Positions 1 to 8,184 of a DNA stretch of 42,723 bases are shown in pieces (the first letter of the stretch is position 1; each line of letters starts with the position of its first letter). This stretch comes from Candidatus Saccharimonadota bacterium (GTDB taxonomy: Bacteria > Patescibacteriota > Saccharimonadia > Saccharimonadales > Saccharimonadaceae). The translations under genes were made by a program, and so were the position numbers. The notes beneath the pieces are model-generated. The model had not been told where the DNA came from, searched no databases, and worked only from the letters and a program-made list of their open reading frames with translations. Where the stretch lies: assembly GCA_017433245.1 (NCBI GenBank), contig JAFRHO010000005.1, positions 91,183 through 133,905 of the forward strand. Reading direction: 5' to 3'.

Positions 1-2
1 AT

Positions 3-440
3 AAAAACAAGGATGATATCCGTGCTTATATTAATCCGGCAGGAGACTGGAACCAGGGTGGGTTTGAAGCCGATACTGGCCTGACAGGTCGTAAGTTGAT
101 TGTCGATAACTATGGGCCACGCGTCGCGATTGGTGGTGGATGCTATTCGGGCAAAGACCCATCGAAAGTTGACCGCTCGGCAGCCTACATGGCAAGGCGT
201 ATTGCGGTAGATTATTTAAAGAAGCACCACGCACACGAAGTATTAGTACGGTTGGCTTATGCGATTGGTTTCGCGGAACCTTTGGAAAAAACTGTGATAA
301 TCGATGGTAAGCCAGAAGAGATTGAAGGATACGATTTGACACCACGCGGTATTATCAAATTCCTGGATTTAAAGCGCCCGATTTATGAGAAGACTGCTGA
401 GTACGGGCACTACGGCGAAGGATTTGACTGGGACAAATAA
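3..440 (+). CDS. metK: S-adenosylmethionine synthetase, C-terminal part (cut by window start)
   Basis: MetK makes S-adenosylmethionine from methionine and ATP in the cytoplasm. Only the last 145 codons are visible; the frame is open to the first bases of the window and the start lies outside. The family's C-terminal domain is clear: an INPAGDW-like stretch, GRKLIVDNYG, the glycine-rich GGGCYSGKDPSKVDRSAAY segment that carries the substrate-binding K-D-x-x-K-V-D-R-S residues, and AYMARRIAVDYLKK. The end (RPIYEKTAEYGHYGEGFDWDK) is the usual MetK finish. The next gene starts 68 nt downstream with no terminator-like hairpin between. Function is certain; the N-terminal half cannot be assessed. Confidence 0.96.
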   Translation, partial: KNKDDIRAYINPAGDWNQGGFEADTGLTGRKLIVDNYGPRVAIGGGCYSGKDPSKVDRSAAYMARRIAVDYLKKHHAHEVLVRLAYAIGFAEPLEKTVIIDGKPEEIEGYDLTPRGIIKFLDLKRPIYEKTAEYGHYGEGFDWDK

Positions 441-508
441 GGCGCGGTTTTTAAGTTTGGTTTTAGTTTAGGGGCGCATAATATATACTAAGATTAAAGA
501 GGAACTAT

Positions 509-1192
509 ATGCGAGTATTATACGTTGAAGACACCAAACTACTGGCAAACGCCGTAAAACATAACCTAGAAAGACAGGGAATTACTGTTGATTTGGCTGC
601 TGATGGCGAGGAGGGCCTCGAGCAGGCCATGAAGGATATCTATGATTGCGTGATTCTAGATATTATGTTGCCGAAATGCTCTGGTACTGATATCCTAATT
701 CGAATGCGCGAGAAAAACGTCCAGACCCCTGTAATCATGCTTTCGGCTATTTCAGAAGTCGAGACGAAGGTCGGGCATCTGGATCGAGGGGCAGACGATT
801 ACTTGGCGAAGCCGTTTAAGACCGCAGAATTGATTGCACGGATTAGAGCCCTAGTGCGTCGACCTAAAGTTGTGGATACTGGCGTGTTGACTTACAGTGA
901 CCTAGTACTAGATAAGACTAATGTAACCTTAAACGGGGAGCAGTTAACCAATAAGGAAGTAGAAATCTTAACAGAGTTTATGAAAAACCCAGATAAGTTA
1001 ATTAGCAAGGAACATTTACTCGCCAAAGTCTGGGGGGAGGAAAGTATGCGTGATGACAATTATGTAGAAACCTATATTTCTAGAATTCGTAAACTTTTCA
1101 AGAAAGTCCATAGCCAGGCTAAAATTGTAACGATTCGTAACTTAGGGTATAAATTGATGGGGAATCAGAATGTTCAGAAAACTGCGCAATAA
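509..1192 (+). CDS. OmpR-family response regulator
   Basis: DNA-binding response regulator of 227 aa. The receiver domain (about residues 1-117) has the acidic pair E7-D8, the phospho-acceptor D51 (ILDIMLP), S79 and the conserved K101 (KPF). The winged-helix output domain (about 125-220) ends with the typical VWG...DDNYVETYISRIRKLF...IVTIRNLGYKL. An AGAGGAA ribosome binding site precedes the ATG. Its 3' end overlaps the histidine kinase start by 23 nt, so the pair is translationally coupled. An ABC permease and ATPase follow, so it probably controls that exporter, as in Bce/Vra-type or MacB-linked systems (inference). The signal sensed is unknown. Confidence 0.93.
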   Translation: MRVLYVEDTKLLANAVKHNLERQGITVDLAADGEEGLEQAMKDIYDCVILDIMLPKCSGTDILIRMREKNVQTPVIMLSAISEVETKVGHLDRGADDYLAKPFKTAELIARIRALVRRPKVVDTGVLTYSDLVLDKTNVTLNGEQLTNKEVEILTEFMKNPDKLISKEHLLAKVWGEESMRDDNYVETYISRIRKLFKKVHSQAKIVTIRNLGYKLMGNQNVQKTAQ

Positions 1193-2138
1193 GATTATTA
1201 TCATTACCATGACGATTACCACTGTCGTGCTGGTTGTAGCGGGAGTAAGTATTATGCTGTTTTCTGCGACCTTTCGCCCGGAACCGAAACCGCTGCTAAA
1301 TATCACTTTTATGGAAGGTGGAGAGTTTGAGTCGTCTACACAAATCAATCAGTATTCAGATCAGCAACTCAATAGTTTTATTAAAAACGACCGCAGAGAA
1401 GGAAACGCTAGATTGCTTTCTATATTGTTGTGTGTAGGTATTTCGATTGAAACAATCGTGTTTATTATTACTTATTATCTGTCGGAAAGAATTGTGGCAC
1501 CAGTGAAAGATTCTTATGACAAACAAAAAGTCTTTATTGCGAATGCTTCGCATGAACTTAAAACACCGCTTGCGGTGATTGAAGCCAACATGGAGGCCCT
1601 GGAGGTGAGCAAGGCGAGCGAGGAGTGGAAAGAAAACATCGAGACCGAAATTACACATGCAAATAAACTGGTCCTAGATCTTTTACAACTTGCCAGAATG
1701 GACACGGGGAGTATCGGGAGCAGTCCGGCCGAAGAAGTAGATTTAAATGACGTCATTAATGAACATGTGGAGATTTTCAAGCCAAAGTTTAGCGGCAAAA
1801 TTACTTTCAGTAAAAAAGCCGAGAATACGAAACGCACTTTACCGAAACAGGATTTCCTGCAGGTATTGGATATTCTGCTAGATAATGCAACCAAATATGG
1901 TGATAAGAAAATCACAGTTACACTAAACCAAAATGAACTCACGGTGGCGAATGACGGCGCGGTCGTGAAGAAGGAAGATTTGGAGAAGATTTTCGACCGT
2001 TTTTATCAGACTGATAAATCGAGGGAAGGTTCTGGGCTGGGGCTTGCGATTGCCAAGGCGATTTGCGAGCAGAATAAGTGGGGGATTAATTGTGAAAGCA
2101 CTAATAAAACTACTAAATTTATTTTCAGTTTCGTTTAA
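1170..2138 (+). CDS. Sensor histidine kinase
   Basis: Membrane histidine kinase of 322 aa, partner of the preceding regulator. Two membrane segments (about residues 9-31 and 83-103) enclose a short extracytoplasmic loop of about 50 aa. The HisKA domain carries the phospho-acceptor H128 in FIANASHELKTPL. The HATPase domain has an N box (LDILLDNATKYG), a G1-like region before EKIFDRFYQTDKS and a G2 box GSGLGLAIAKAI. The ATG lies inside the end of the regulator gene in another frame. The short sensor loop suggests it may read the state of the neighbouring ABC permease rather than bind a ligand itself, which is inference. Confidence 0.92.
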   Translation: MFRKLRNKIIIITMTITTVVLVVAGVSIMLFSATFRPEPKPLLNITFMEGGEFESSTQINQYSDQQLNSFIKNDRREGNARLLSILLCVGISIETIVFIITYYLSERIVAPVKDSYDKQKVFIANASHELKTPLAVIEANMEALEVSKASEEWKENIETEITHANKLVLDLLQLARMDTGSIGSSPAEEVDLNDVINEHVEIFKPKFSGKITFSKKAENTKRTLPKQDFLQVLDILLDNATKYGDKKITVTLNQNELTVANDGAVVKKEDLEKIFDRFYQTDKSREGSGLGLAIAKAICEQNKWGINCESTNKTTKFIFSFV

Positions 2139-2184
2139 GTCAGGTTTTGTATCATAAGAATAACAAGTAATGAGAAAGGTAAAA

Positions 2185-3678
2185 ATGTTTATTTTCAAAA
2201 ATGCGCTGATTTCTATTACCAGAAATAAAGGACGGAACATCCTGATTGGCATTATTATCATGGTAATTGCGGCGGCCAGCACCATCACATTAGCAATTAA
2301 TAATACCGCGTCGGATCTAATTAATTCTTATCAGAGTGCATATGATAAGGAACTAACAATTACCTTTAATCGGGAAAACATGACCAAGGACTTTGATTTC
2401 TCGAAAAGAGAAAAACTCGATGACATGAAGGAAAAGTTCAACAACATCTCGTCTTATACGGCTTCGGACGTGGAGAAATTCGCTGAGAGCGATTACGTGG
2501 AAAGTTATTATTATACGTATGATGTATCGCTGAACGGTCATAATATCGAAAAAGCCACGAGTGAAAAGATGTCGGAAGAGGGGGATTCTGATATACCGAG
2601 TTTTCCGGGTGGAGGTGGCGGTATGAGCCGAAGTTTCGGTGACTCGTCTTATGATTTTACTTTGAATGGCTATAGTTCGCTTGAAGCGATGAGTGAGTTT
2701 ATCGAAGGCACTTACGAAATGGTGGAGATTTCTGATGATGCTTGGGAGAAGGCTTTTGATGGTAATTATGCCTTTATCAATGAGGAATTGGCATCTTATA
2801 ATAATTTGAAGCTAGGTGATACTTTTAAGTTGGAGGATGAAGATGGTAATACGTATAAATTTACAATTATCGGAATTTATAAAGAAAACGAATCAGGCAA
2901 TGCTGGCCCAATGAATTTATTCTCTAACTCGGCCAACACTATTATCACAAACGCCGCCGCCCTCACAGCGATTACGAAAGCAAATAGCAATGTTAAAGGT
3001 TCAATAAATCCAACCTTCATCATCTATGATTATAATGATAAGGATGCGATCCAGGCGGAGTTTTATAAGAAAGGTTTGGACGAAAACTACGTCGTAGAAA
3101 CTAATGAGGAAACTGCCAATGCTGGGCTATCGTCTATTAAAAATGTTCAGGCTTTCGCGACTACTTTCCTGATTATCACGCTAGTAATTGGTGGCATCGT
3201 ACTGTTTGTCATTAATATGATTAACATCCGCGAGCGTAAATATGAAATTGGCGTACTGCGCACTATTGGTATTAGTAAGCCTAAGTTAACGATGCAATTT
3301 GTGGCGGAACTCTTGATTGTTGGGTTTGTAGCATTGATGATTGGTGCCGGCATAGGGGCAGTGATGTCGAAAGACGTGAGTAATTCATTACTCGCTAGCG
3401 AGATTAATAGTTCGAAAGAATCTTCCGATAAGATTAAGGGCAACTTCGGCGGTCCTGGTGGATTTAACCCGATGGAAAACGGCGGTCCGATGGGGAAGAT
3501 TAGCGGAAAAGGTAAACCAACAGTACAGGCGTACGAATCGATTGACGCAGTCGTAAACATCAGCGTGCTACTCGAACTACTTGGTATCGGTCTCACACTC
3601 ATCCTAATCAGTAGTCTAGCAGCAATGATTAGCATTCAGAGATTTACGCCACTCACCATATTAAAGGAAAGGTCCTAA
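2185..3678 (+). CDS. ABC transporter permease, MacB/FtsX type
   Basis: Membrane subunit of a MacB-like ABC exporter or mechanotransmitter. An N-terminal membrane helix (NILIGIIIMVIAAASTITLAI) is followed by a large extracytoplasmic region of about 290 aa, then the FtsX-type C-terminal block of three helices with the conserved INIRERKYEIGVLRTIGISK cytoplasmic loop. Two Gly/Pro/Met-rich linkers (near FPGGGGGMS and near KGNFGGPGGFNPMENGG) are unusual low-complexity insertions outside the membrane. I prefer the ATG at 2185, 497 aa, because AAAGG sits 5 nt before it; an in-frame ATG at 2170 would add 5 residues. The cognate ATPase follows 10 nt later. Substrate unknown. Confidence 0.9.
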   Translation: MFIFKNALISITRNKGRNILIGIIIMVIAAASTITLAINNTASDLINSYQSAYDKELTITFNRENMTKDFDFSKREKLDDMKEKFNNISSYTASDVEKFAESDYVESYYYTYDVSLNGHNIEKATSEKMSEEGDSDIPSFPGGGGGMSRSFGDSSYDFTLNGYSSLEAMSEFIEGTYEMVEISDDAWEKAFDGNYAFINEELASYNNLKLGDTFKLEDEDGNTYKFTIIGIYKENESGNAGPMNLFSNSANTIITNAAALTAITKANSNVKGSINPTFIIYDYNDKDAIQAEFYKKGLDENYVVETNEETANAGLSSIKNVQAFATTFLIITLVIGGIVLFVINMINIRERKYEIGVLRTIGISKPKLTMQFVAELLIVGFVALMIGAGIGAVMSKDVSNSLLASEINSSKESSDKIKGNFGGPGGFNPMENGGPMGKISGKGKPTVQAYESIDAVVNISVLLELLGIGLTLILISSLAAMISIQRFTPLTILKERS

Positions 3679-3688
3679 AGGAGGAATT

Positions 3689-4357
3689 ATGAAAAATACT
3701 AAGGCACTACTTGTTATCAAAAATGCTAGTTACCAATACAGCGATGCGGAAGACGGCGAATATGCATTACTCGATGTTAGTTTCGAATTTGAGAAGGGAA
3801 AGATATACGCCATTCGTGGCCGAAGCGGAACCGGAAAGACAACTTTACTATCATTGATTAGTGGCCTAGAACGCTGCACTGAGGGAGACATTATCTTCGA
3901 CGGCAAGAATTTACGCGATATCAACCTAGATTATTATCGCAGCCACGATATCGGCATCGTATTCCAGAGTTATAATTTGTTACCATTTATGACGGCGAGT
4001 GAGAATATTATTCTATCGATGGATGCGAGCGGGATTAAAGTAGCCGACAAGAAGAAGCGAGCGCTAGAACTAATGCGAAGTGTCGGATTAAAAGATTCTT
4101 ATGCGAACCGCAAGGTGTTGAGACTTTCCGGTGGGGAGCAGCAAAGAGTTGCGATTGCTAGAAGTTTGTCTTATAATCCAAAAATGATTGTCGCGGATGA
4201 GCCGACCGGGAACTTAGATAAGCAGACCGAAGAAGAGATTCTGGAGATTTTTAAGAACTTGGCGCATGAGGAAGGGAAATGTGTAATAATCGTGACACAT
4301 TCGGCAAATGTTTGCAATCAGGTGGATAAGGTGTTTGATTTGAAGAAAGTGAAATAA
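3689..4357 (+). CDS. ABC transporter ATP-binding protein, LolD/MacB type
   Basis: Cytoplasmic ATPase of 222 aa that pairs with the preceding permease. Walker A is GRSGTGKTT (about residues 44-52), the Q loop is in VFQSYNLLPFMTASENI, the signature is LSGGEQQRVAIARSL, Walker B is KMIVADEPTGNLD and the H loop is IIVTHS. All catalytic motifs are intact. A strong AAGGAGG ribosome binding site precedes the ATG. It is the last gene of the regulator-kinase-permease-ATPase unit and is followed by a clear terminator. The family includes antimicrobial-peptide exporters and lipoprotein extractors; the substrate cannot be told from sequence. Confidence 0.94.
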   Translation: MKNTKALLVIKNASYQYSDAEDGEYALLDVSFEFEKGKIYAIRGRSGTGKTTLLSLISGLERCTEGDIIFDGKNLRDINLDYYRSHDIGIVFQSYNLLPFMTASENIILSMDASGIKVADKKKRALELMRSVGLKDSYANRKVLRLSGGEQQRVAIARSLSYNPKMIVADEPTGNLDKQTEEEILEIFKNLAHEEGKCVIIVTHSANVCNQVDKVFDLKKVK

Positions 4358-4364
4358 TAAAAAT

Positions 4365-4387
4365 ACAGCCCTGCGGGGCTGTTTTTG
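4365..4387 (+). terminator. Intrinsic terminator of the ABC operon
   Basis: A 7-bp stem (ACAGCCC with GGGCTGT, loop TGCG) is followed by TTTT. It lies 7 nt after the ATPase stop and just before the opposing tRNA-Leu. Confidence 0.85.
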
Positions 4388-4395
4388 TCTTATGA

Positions 4396-4482
4396 TGGTG
4401 GGCAAAGAGGGACTTGAACCCTCACGACCTTACGGCCAGCAGATTTTGAGTCTACCGCGTCTACCAGTTCCGCCATTCGCCC
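4396..4482 (-). tRNA. tRNA-Leu(CAA)
   Basis: Read on the minus strand, the gene gives a 7-bp acceptor stem (GGGCGAA with TTTGCCC), a D arm with GGTAGAC, a five-pair anticodon stem around the loop CTCAAAA (anticodon CAA, codon UUG), a long variable arm as expected for leucine, and a T arm with GGTTCAAGTCC. The CCA end is encoded (complement of 4396-4398). A -10 element (4491-4496) lies 8 nt upstream of the mature 5' end. Confidence 0.95.
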
Positions 4483-4490
4483 GTGGGCTA

Positions 4491-4523
4491 ATTATAGCAT
4501 AAAATGCCAAAATATGCTATAAT
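4491..4523. promoter_or_regulatory. Overlapping divergent promoters for tRNA-Leu and sortase
   Basis: Two copies of the extended -10 TGCTATAAT face away from each other as an inverted repeat: 4491-4499 on the minus strand for the tRNA and 4515-4523 on the plus strand for the sortase. Each -10 falls in the region where the other promoter's -35 would be, so both are unlikely to be occupied together. The plus-strand -10 ends 6 nt before the sortase ATG. Confidence 0.75.
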
Positions 4524-4529
4524 CATCTC

Positions 4530-5741
4530 ATGAATTCAGAAAACGGTGGGCAGTCTTCGAACGACCTGGCTCGCCAGGCCGCAGCTCAAATCGCCAGGAA
4601 GAAAGTTTTGGCGGCTTATACTGCAAGGGCCCAAAAATCTGTTCAAGATGCCAAGGCTAGGGAAGGGAAATTAAAAGACGAACCAGTCACGACTAAAATC
4701 AATTCAGAATCTTGGAAAAAATATCATTCCGCTTGGCAGAATTATTATCAGAAATACTACAGCGATTATTACTCAAAAGCAGCACGTGATTATATTGCAA
4801 AGGAGCGTTTAAAGGATGCCCGCGAGAAGGCGGAAGAAGAGGAAATTCTGAGTTCCTTAACTAGAATTAGTAAAAAATCCGATGATAAAGCGGGTTTGTC
4901 GCTAGGAACAGGGGTAAACATCGAAGGAGGCGCTGAAGAAGGTTCCGAAGATATTAAGAATAAACTGCGTCAGAAAATTCGAAAAAAAGCCACTGAAAGT
5001 GCTAAGAAAACCCACCGAAAACGCAAATTCATCCCGATTGTTGCGGGTGTATTTGTGGTGCTACTAATACTGTTCTTGCAGTATAATCGCCTAATCTTTG
5101 CGCCAATTATGGCTTACGTGTCACCAGGTAATGCGCCGGCATCAGGTATTGATGCGATTGATCCGACTGTTACACAGACCGTTTCAGCCGACCCACGTCT
5201 AATTATTCCGAAGCTTAACGTGGATGTGCCGATTCGGTTCGATGTATCTTTAGCCGATGTAATGTCAGCCATGAACAACGGTGTGGCACATTACCGCATT
5301 GCGGGAGCTTCGGCTTATCCAGGCGAGATTGGCAATTTCGTGATTACGGGGCATTCGGCTGGAGATGTTTATAGTTCCAATCCATACAAATATATCTTCT
5401 CAGGGCTGGAGAGGCTGGAAGATGGTGATTTGATTTATGTAAATTATAATTCTGCACGTTATACTTACAGAGTAGTGAAAAAGCAAATAATCGACCCAAC
5501 CAATGTGGCGGCTCTGGTAGTAGACACTGATAAGCCATTATTAACTTTGGTGACTTGTACGCCGCTTGGAACTTCAAGAAATCGCCTATTAGTAACAGCG
5601 GAGCAAATTTCACCAAGTTATGACGGTGCCTCGGAAGCTGACAAAGCAACCCCAATAAAGGATGATTCGACAACTGAGGCATTACCAGCCAACGAGCCAT
5701 CTTTCTTTGAAGGAGTATGGAACTTCCTAACCGGCCAATAG
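4530..5741 (+). CDS. Membrane-anchored sortase with long cytoplasmic N-terminus
   Basis: Sortase transpeptidase of 403 aa, which would attach proteins to the cell envelope. One membrane helix lies at about residues 167-184, followed by the sortase barrel from about 215 to 362. The catalytic triad is visible: H275 in VITGHSAGD, C343 in TLVTCTP and R352 in SRNRLLV. The TLVTCTP signature fits class D/E-like sortases. The first 165 residues are highly charged, rich in Ala/Lys/Glu with a Tyr-rich patch (HSAWQNYYQKYYSDYYSK), probably coiled-coil and cytoplasmic; this is long for the family. There is no ribosome binding site, and the -10 sits 6 nt before ATG, so the mRNA is probably leaderless. No protein in the window has a textbook LPXTG tail, so its substrates are unclear. 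Confidence 0.92.
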   Translation: MNSENGGQSSNDLARQAAAQIARKKVLAAYTARAQKSVQDAKAREGKLKDEPVTTKINSESWKKYHSAWQNYYQKYYSDYYSKAARDYIAKERLKDAREKAEEEEILSSLTRISKKSDDKAGLSLGTGVNIEGGAEEGSEDIKNKLRQKIRKKATESAKKTHRKRKFIPIVAGVFVVLLILFLQYNRLIFAPIMAYVSPGNAPASGIDAIDPTVTQTVSADPRLIIPKLNVDVPIRFDVSLADVMSAMNNGVAHYRIAGASAYPGEIGNFVITGHSAGDVYSSNPYKYIFSGLERLEDGDLIYVNYNSARYTYRVVKKQIIDPTNVAALVVDTDKPLLTLVTCTPLGTSRNRLLVTAEQISPSYDGASEADKATPIKDDSTTEALPANEPSFFEGVWNFLTGQ

Positions 5742-5753
5742 TTAAAGCAAGAA

Positions 5754-7175
5754 TTATTTAGCAATTAGCCATTCGCGTACTAGATTGTCGTCGCTAAAAT
5801 AATACAACCATTTATCATTAGTAATAGCAACAGGGAAGTGGCTTGATACGTTATGCGCGATGACGCGTCGATTCAAACCATCGAAATCATATACTATTAA
5901 ATCACCATTTGAAACCGTATATAGCATATCATTATCTAACCAACCGAAGTGGTCTTCGATTTCCCATTGATGAACTATGGTAGCCTCAAAGTCAACAGTT
6001 GCTAGAGTGTGATCTTTGACAAGGAGCAAAAATTCTCCATCGTGGCCAACTTTAATCGTGTCTGGAACAAACGAAATTGCATATTGCATCGTCTCATCTT
6101 GATAGGCATCCTTTTGATGGACGGTGAGTAAATCTTCATCTAAAACAGCAATGTATTTAGAGTCATAAAACTTACCGATGGCAACTTTGACTGGGTCCTT
6201 AAGCTGTTCGAGTGTAGTAGTTTCGCGGTCTCCTAATTTTAAAAAGCCAACATAGTAACCGGGCATGGTCTTCGGTGCTTCAGTTACACTCTCTCGTGCC
6301 GAAAACACAATTTCGTTATTATAATGATCAAAATCAATCACGTCTTTGACTAAAACAGCAGATAGCAAACGCCCGGGGATGTCAATCTTGTGCAAGTTGT
6401 GATTCTGTACAGCAATGAGCGTATTGGAATTATTGTCCAGAATTTCAACACGCGAGAAGTCGGCGCCGAATTCCTTGGTTAAATTGATGCTTTTGGTGGC
6501 GTTGTTGATATCAAGTAGAACCCATTCGACCGCTTCGCCGTTACGCGCCTCAATAAGAACATGAGAAGCATCATAATCCCAGTCCAAGTCGATTATCTCG
6601 TCGGTAAGAACTCCTACTTTGGCATCATCAGCTAAACTAACACCTGAAAATAGAGTAGAAATGTCGATTTTACGAGGGGTAGGATTATCAGTGTCAAGGT
6701 CCACATAAGCCCACTCCGAAGTACTATTAATGAGTAAAACTGCGTTGTGATCGGAGGAGATAGAAGCGTCGGTGTATTTACTAGTGTCAATCAATGATTC
6801 CAACTGGCGTTCTTTTAAAAAAAGCCTGGGATAATGAAGGCGATAGAGGAGACCCTCGGCAATATTGACTTCTTTAGACCATGAATCGTATCCATCTTTG
6901 GTTAGCTTAATGGTATGAGAACCGCTAGTCAGGATTTTGGAAGAATTGGTGCGTTCGAGCCATGAAGAAACTTGACCATCAATTTCAACGCTAGCACCGG
7001 TGGGGATAGAAGCGATTTGTAGCATCCCGTTACGCTCAATCTCAAAATTAGAATTTAACCAGTATCCTGATACCAATAAAGCCAAAACAATAACCGTAAT
7101 AATTACAGCAATAACCATGAATGCTTCGGAGATGATTACTTTGATGTTTTGTTTTTTGAATTGTTCCGGATTCAT
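5754..7175 (-). CDS. PEGA-domain membrane protein with propeller-like exterior
   Basis: Extracytoplasmic protein of 473 aa with one N-terminal membrane helix (about residues 14-35, VIAVIITVIVLALLVSGYWL). A PEGA domain follows at about 48-110 (IASIPTGASVEIDGQ...GSHTIKLTKDGYDSWSKEV). The remaining 350 residues have repeating short beta motifs (for example VLLINSTSEWAYVDLD, HVLIEARNGEAVEWVLLD), suggesting a beta-propeller-like fold; this is inference. Its stop is 12 bases from that of the sortase gene, which converges on it, with no terminator between. An extended -10 (TGCTATACT) lies 9 nt before the ATG. The precise role is unknown; PEGA proteins are generally envelope-associated. Confidence 0.82.
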   Translation of the reverse strand: MNPEQFKKQNIKVIISEAFMVIAVIITVIVLALLVSGYWLNSNFEIERNGMLQIASIPTGASVEIDGQVSSWLERTNSSKILTSGSHTIKLTKDGYDSWSKEVNIAEGLLYRLHYPRLFLKERQLESLIDTSKYTDASISSDHNAVLLINSTSEWAYVDLDTDNPTPRKIDISTLFSGVSLADDAKVGVLTDEIIDLDWDYDASHVLIEARNGEAVEWVLLDINNATKSINLTKEFGADFSRVEILDNNSNTLIAVQNHNLHKIDIPGRLLSAVLVKDVIDFDHYNNEIVFSARESVTEAPKTMPGYYVGFLKLGDRETTTLEQLKDPVKVAIGKFYDSKYIAVLDEDLLTVHQKDAYQDETMQYAISFVPDTIKVGHDGEFLLLVKDHTLATVDFEATIVHQWEIEDHFGWLDNDMLYTVSNGDLIVYDFDGLNRRVIAHNVSSHFPVAITNDKWLYYFSDDNLVREWLIAK

Positions 7176-7213
7176 GTTATATATAGTATAGCATGTTTTC
7201 CAAAAATTAACTC

Positions 7214-7242
7214 TTGCATTTTCAAATCAACAATAGTATGAT
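7214..7242 (+). promoter_or_regulatory. Sigma-70-type promoter of the 7267 gene
   Basis: TTGCAT and TATGAT are separated by 17 bp. The predicted transcript start is about 18 nt before the ATG and leaves a GAGG ribosome binding site in the leader. Confidence 0.65.
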
Positions 7243-7266
7243 AGATATAAGAATAAGCGAGGTAAT

Positions 7267-8142
7267 ATGCAAAGGACTGATGGTGTAGCTAAATCCACAC
7301 AACGACAAGTGAAGAGTTCGACGACTCTAAATCGTAGATATGTAAAGCGTCCAGTAAGTAGGGTAGATAATACTGTTAGTGTTGCAAGAAGCTCGAGAAT
7401 CCAACATTTCAAGAATGAACCAGCTTCAAATATGGTTCAAGTCAAAATCGTCAACGCAAAAGAGCCACAAGAAACTATACAACGCCATCCATTACAAACT
7501 TCAGCAATAAACCGTATGCAAAGAATTCGCTCACAACAAATAACGTCAAATAATCAGGAAGAAAACAAAATGACAGCCAAAGAAATCAAAGATCAAGCCA
7601 TCCAGAAGGCGCTCGCTAGCGCTGCTACGGTAGAACAGAGCGATTCCGGTCAGAAGACTAAGAAGATGAGCAAAATGCATTTTGGGTTTGGGCGAGTTGC
7701 TTTAGCACTATCTTGTGCAGCAATAGTTGCGCTTGCAATTGTATACTTCGTCAACCTCAATATGCCTGATATATCACTAAGAGTAGCAGCAATGCAAACT
7801 GGTATTAATGCATCGTATCCTGGCTATGTGCCTCGGGGCTATGCTGTTTCAAGTATTACGTCAGAAAGCAAGAAAATTGTATTAGATTTTAAAAACGGTG
7901 AAGATGAAGGGATGTTTACCCTTACAGAAGAGACTTCTTCGTGGGATTCTAATGCTTTGCTAAATAATTACGTGAAGACGACCTACGGAGATAATTACAA
8001 AACCGTCAAAGAACAAGGTCTGACTATTTATATCAATGGTAGCGACGCGGCTTGGGTGAATGGTGGGGTGTTTTATAATATTACCGCAAAGAATGGTATT
8101 CTAACCAACAAACAAATCTGTTCGATTGCGACTTCATTATAG
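7267..8142 (+). CDS. Membrane-anchored protein, DUF4367-like exterior domain
   Basis: Protein of 291 aa whose function I do not recognise. Residues 1-140 are basic, Gln/Ser/Thr-rich and probably disordered in the cytoplasm. One membrane helix (VALALSCAAIVALAIVYFVNL) lies at about 148-168. The exterior domain at about 175-291 begins YPGYVPRGYAVSSITSESKKIVLDF and continues with MFTLTEETSSWDS and IYINGSDAAWVNGGVFYNI, a pattern typical of DUF4367/YdhH-like domains that follow an anti-sigma-type membrane anchor. The ATG has GAGG upstream. Its stop faces gltX across a shared terminator. It may be a transmembrane sensor or anti-sigma-like protein, but no anti-sigma motif is visible at the N-terminus. 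Confidence 0.8.
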   Translation: MQRTDGVAKSTQRQVKSSTTLNRRYVKRPVSRVDNTVSVARSSRIQHFKNEPASNMVQVKIVNAKEPQETIQRHPLQTSAINRMQRIRSQQITSNNQEENKMTAKEIKDQAIQKALASAATVEQSDSGQKTKKMSKMHFGFGRVALALSCAAIVALAIVYFVNLNMPDISLRVAAMQTGINASYPGYVPRGYAVSSITSESKKIVLDFKNGEDEGMFTLTEETSSWDSNALLNNYVKTTYGDNYKTVKEQGLTIYINGSDAAWVNGGVFYNITAKNGILTNKQICSIATSL

Positions 8143-8153
8143 AGTATAACCTG

Positions 8154-8184
8154 ACAAAAAAACGGCTAAATCAGCCGTTTTTTG
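8154..8184. terminator. Bidirectional intrinsic terminator
   Basis: AACGGCT pairs with AGCCGTT around a 5-nt loop, with an A-run on the left and a T-run on the right. It therefore serves both the plus-strand 7267 gene and minus-strand gltX. Confidence 0.88.

Noticed and set aside
3147-3635. Long minus-strand ORF inside the ABC permease
   Set aside because: It mirrors the codon structure of the real gene, has no ribosome site or -10 and no recognisable domain.
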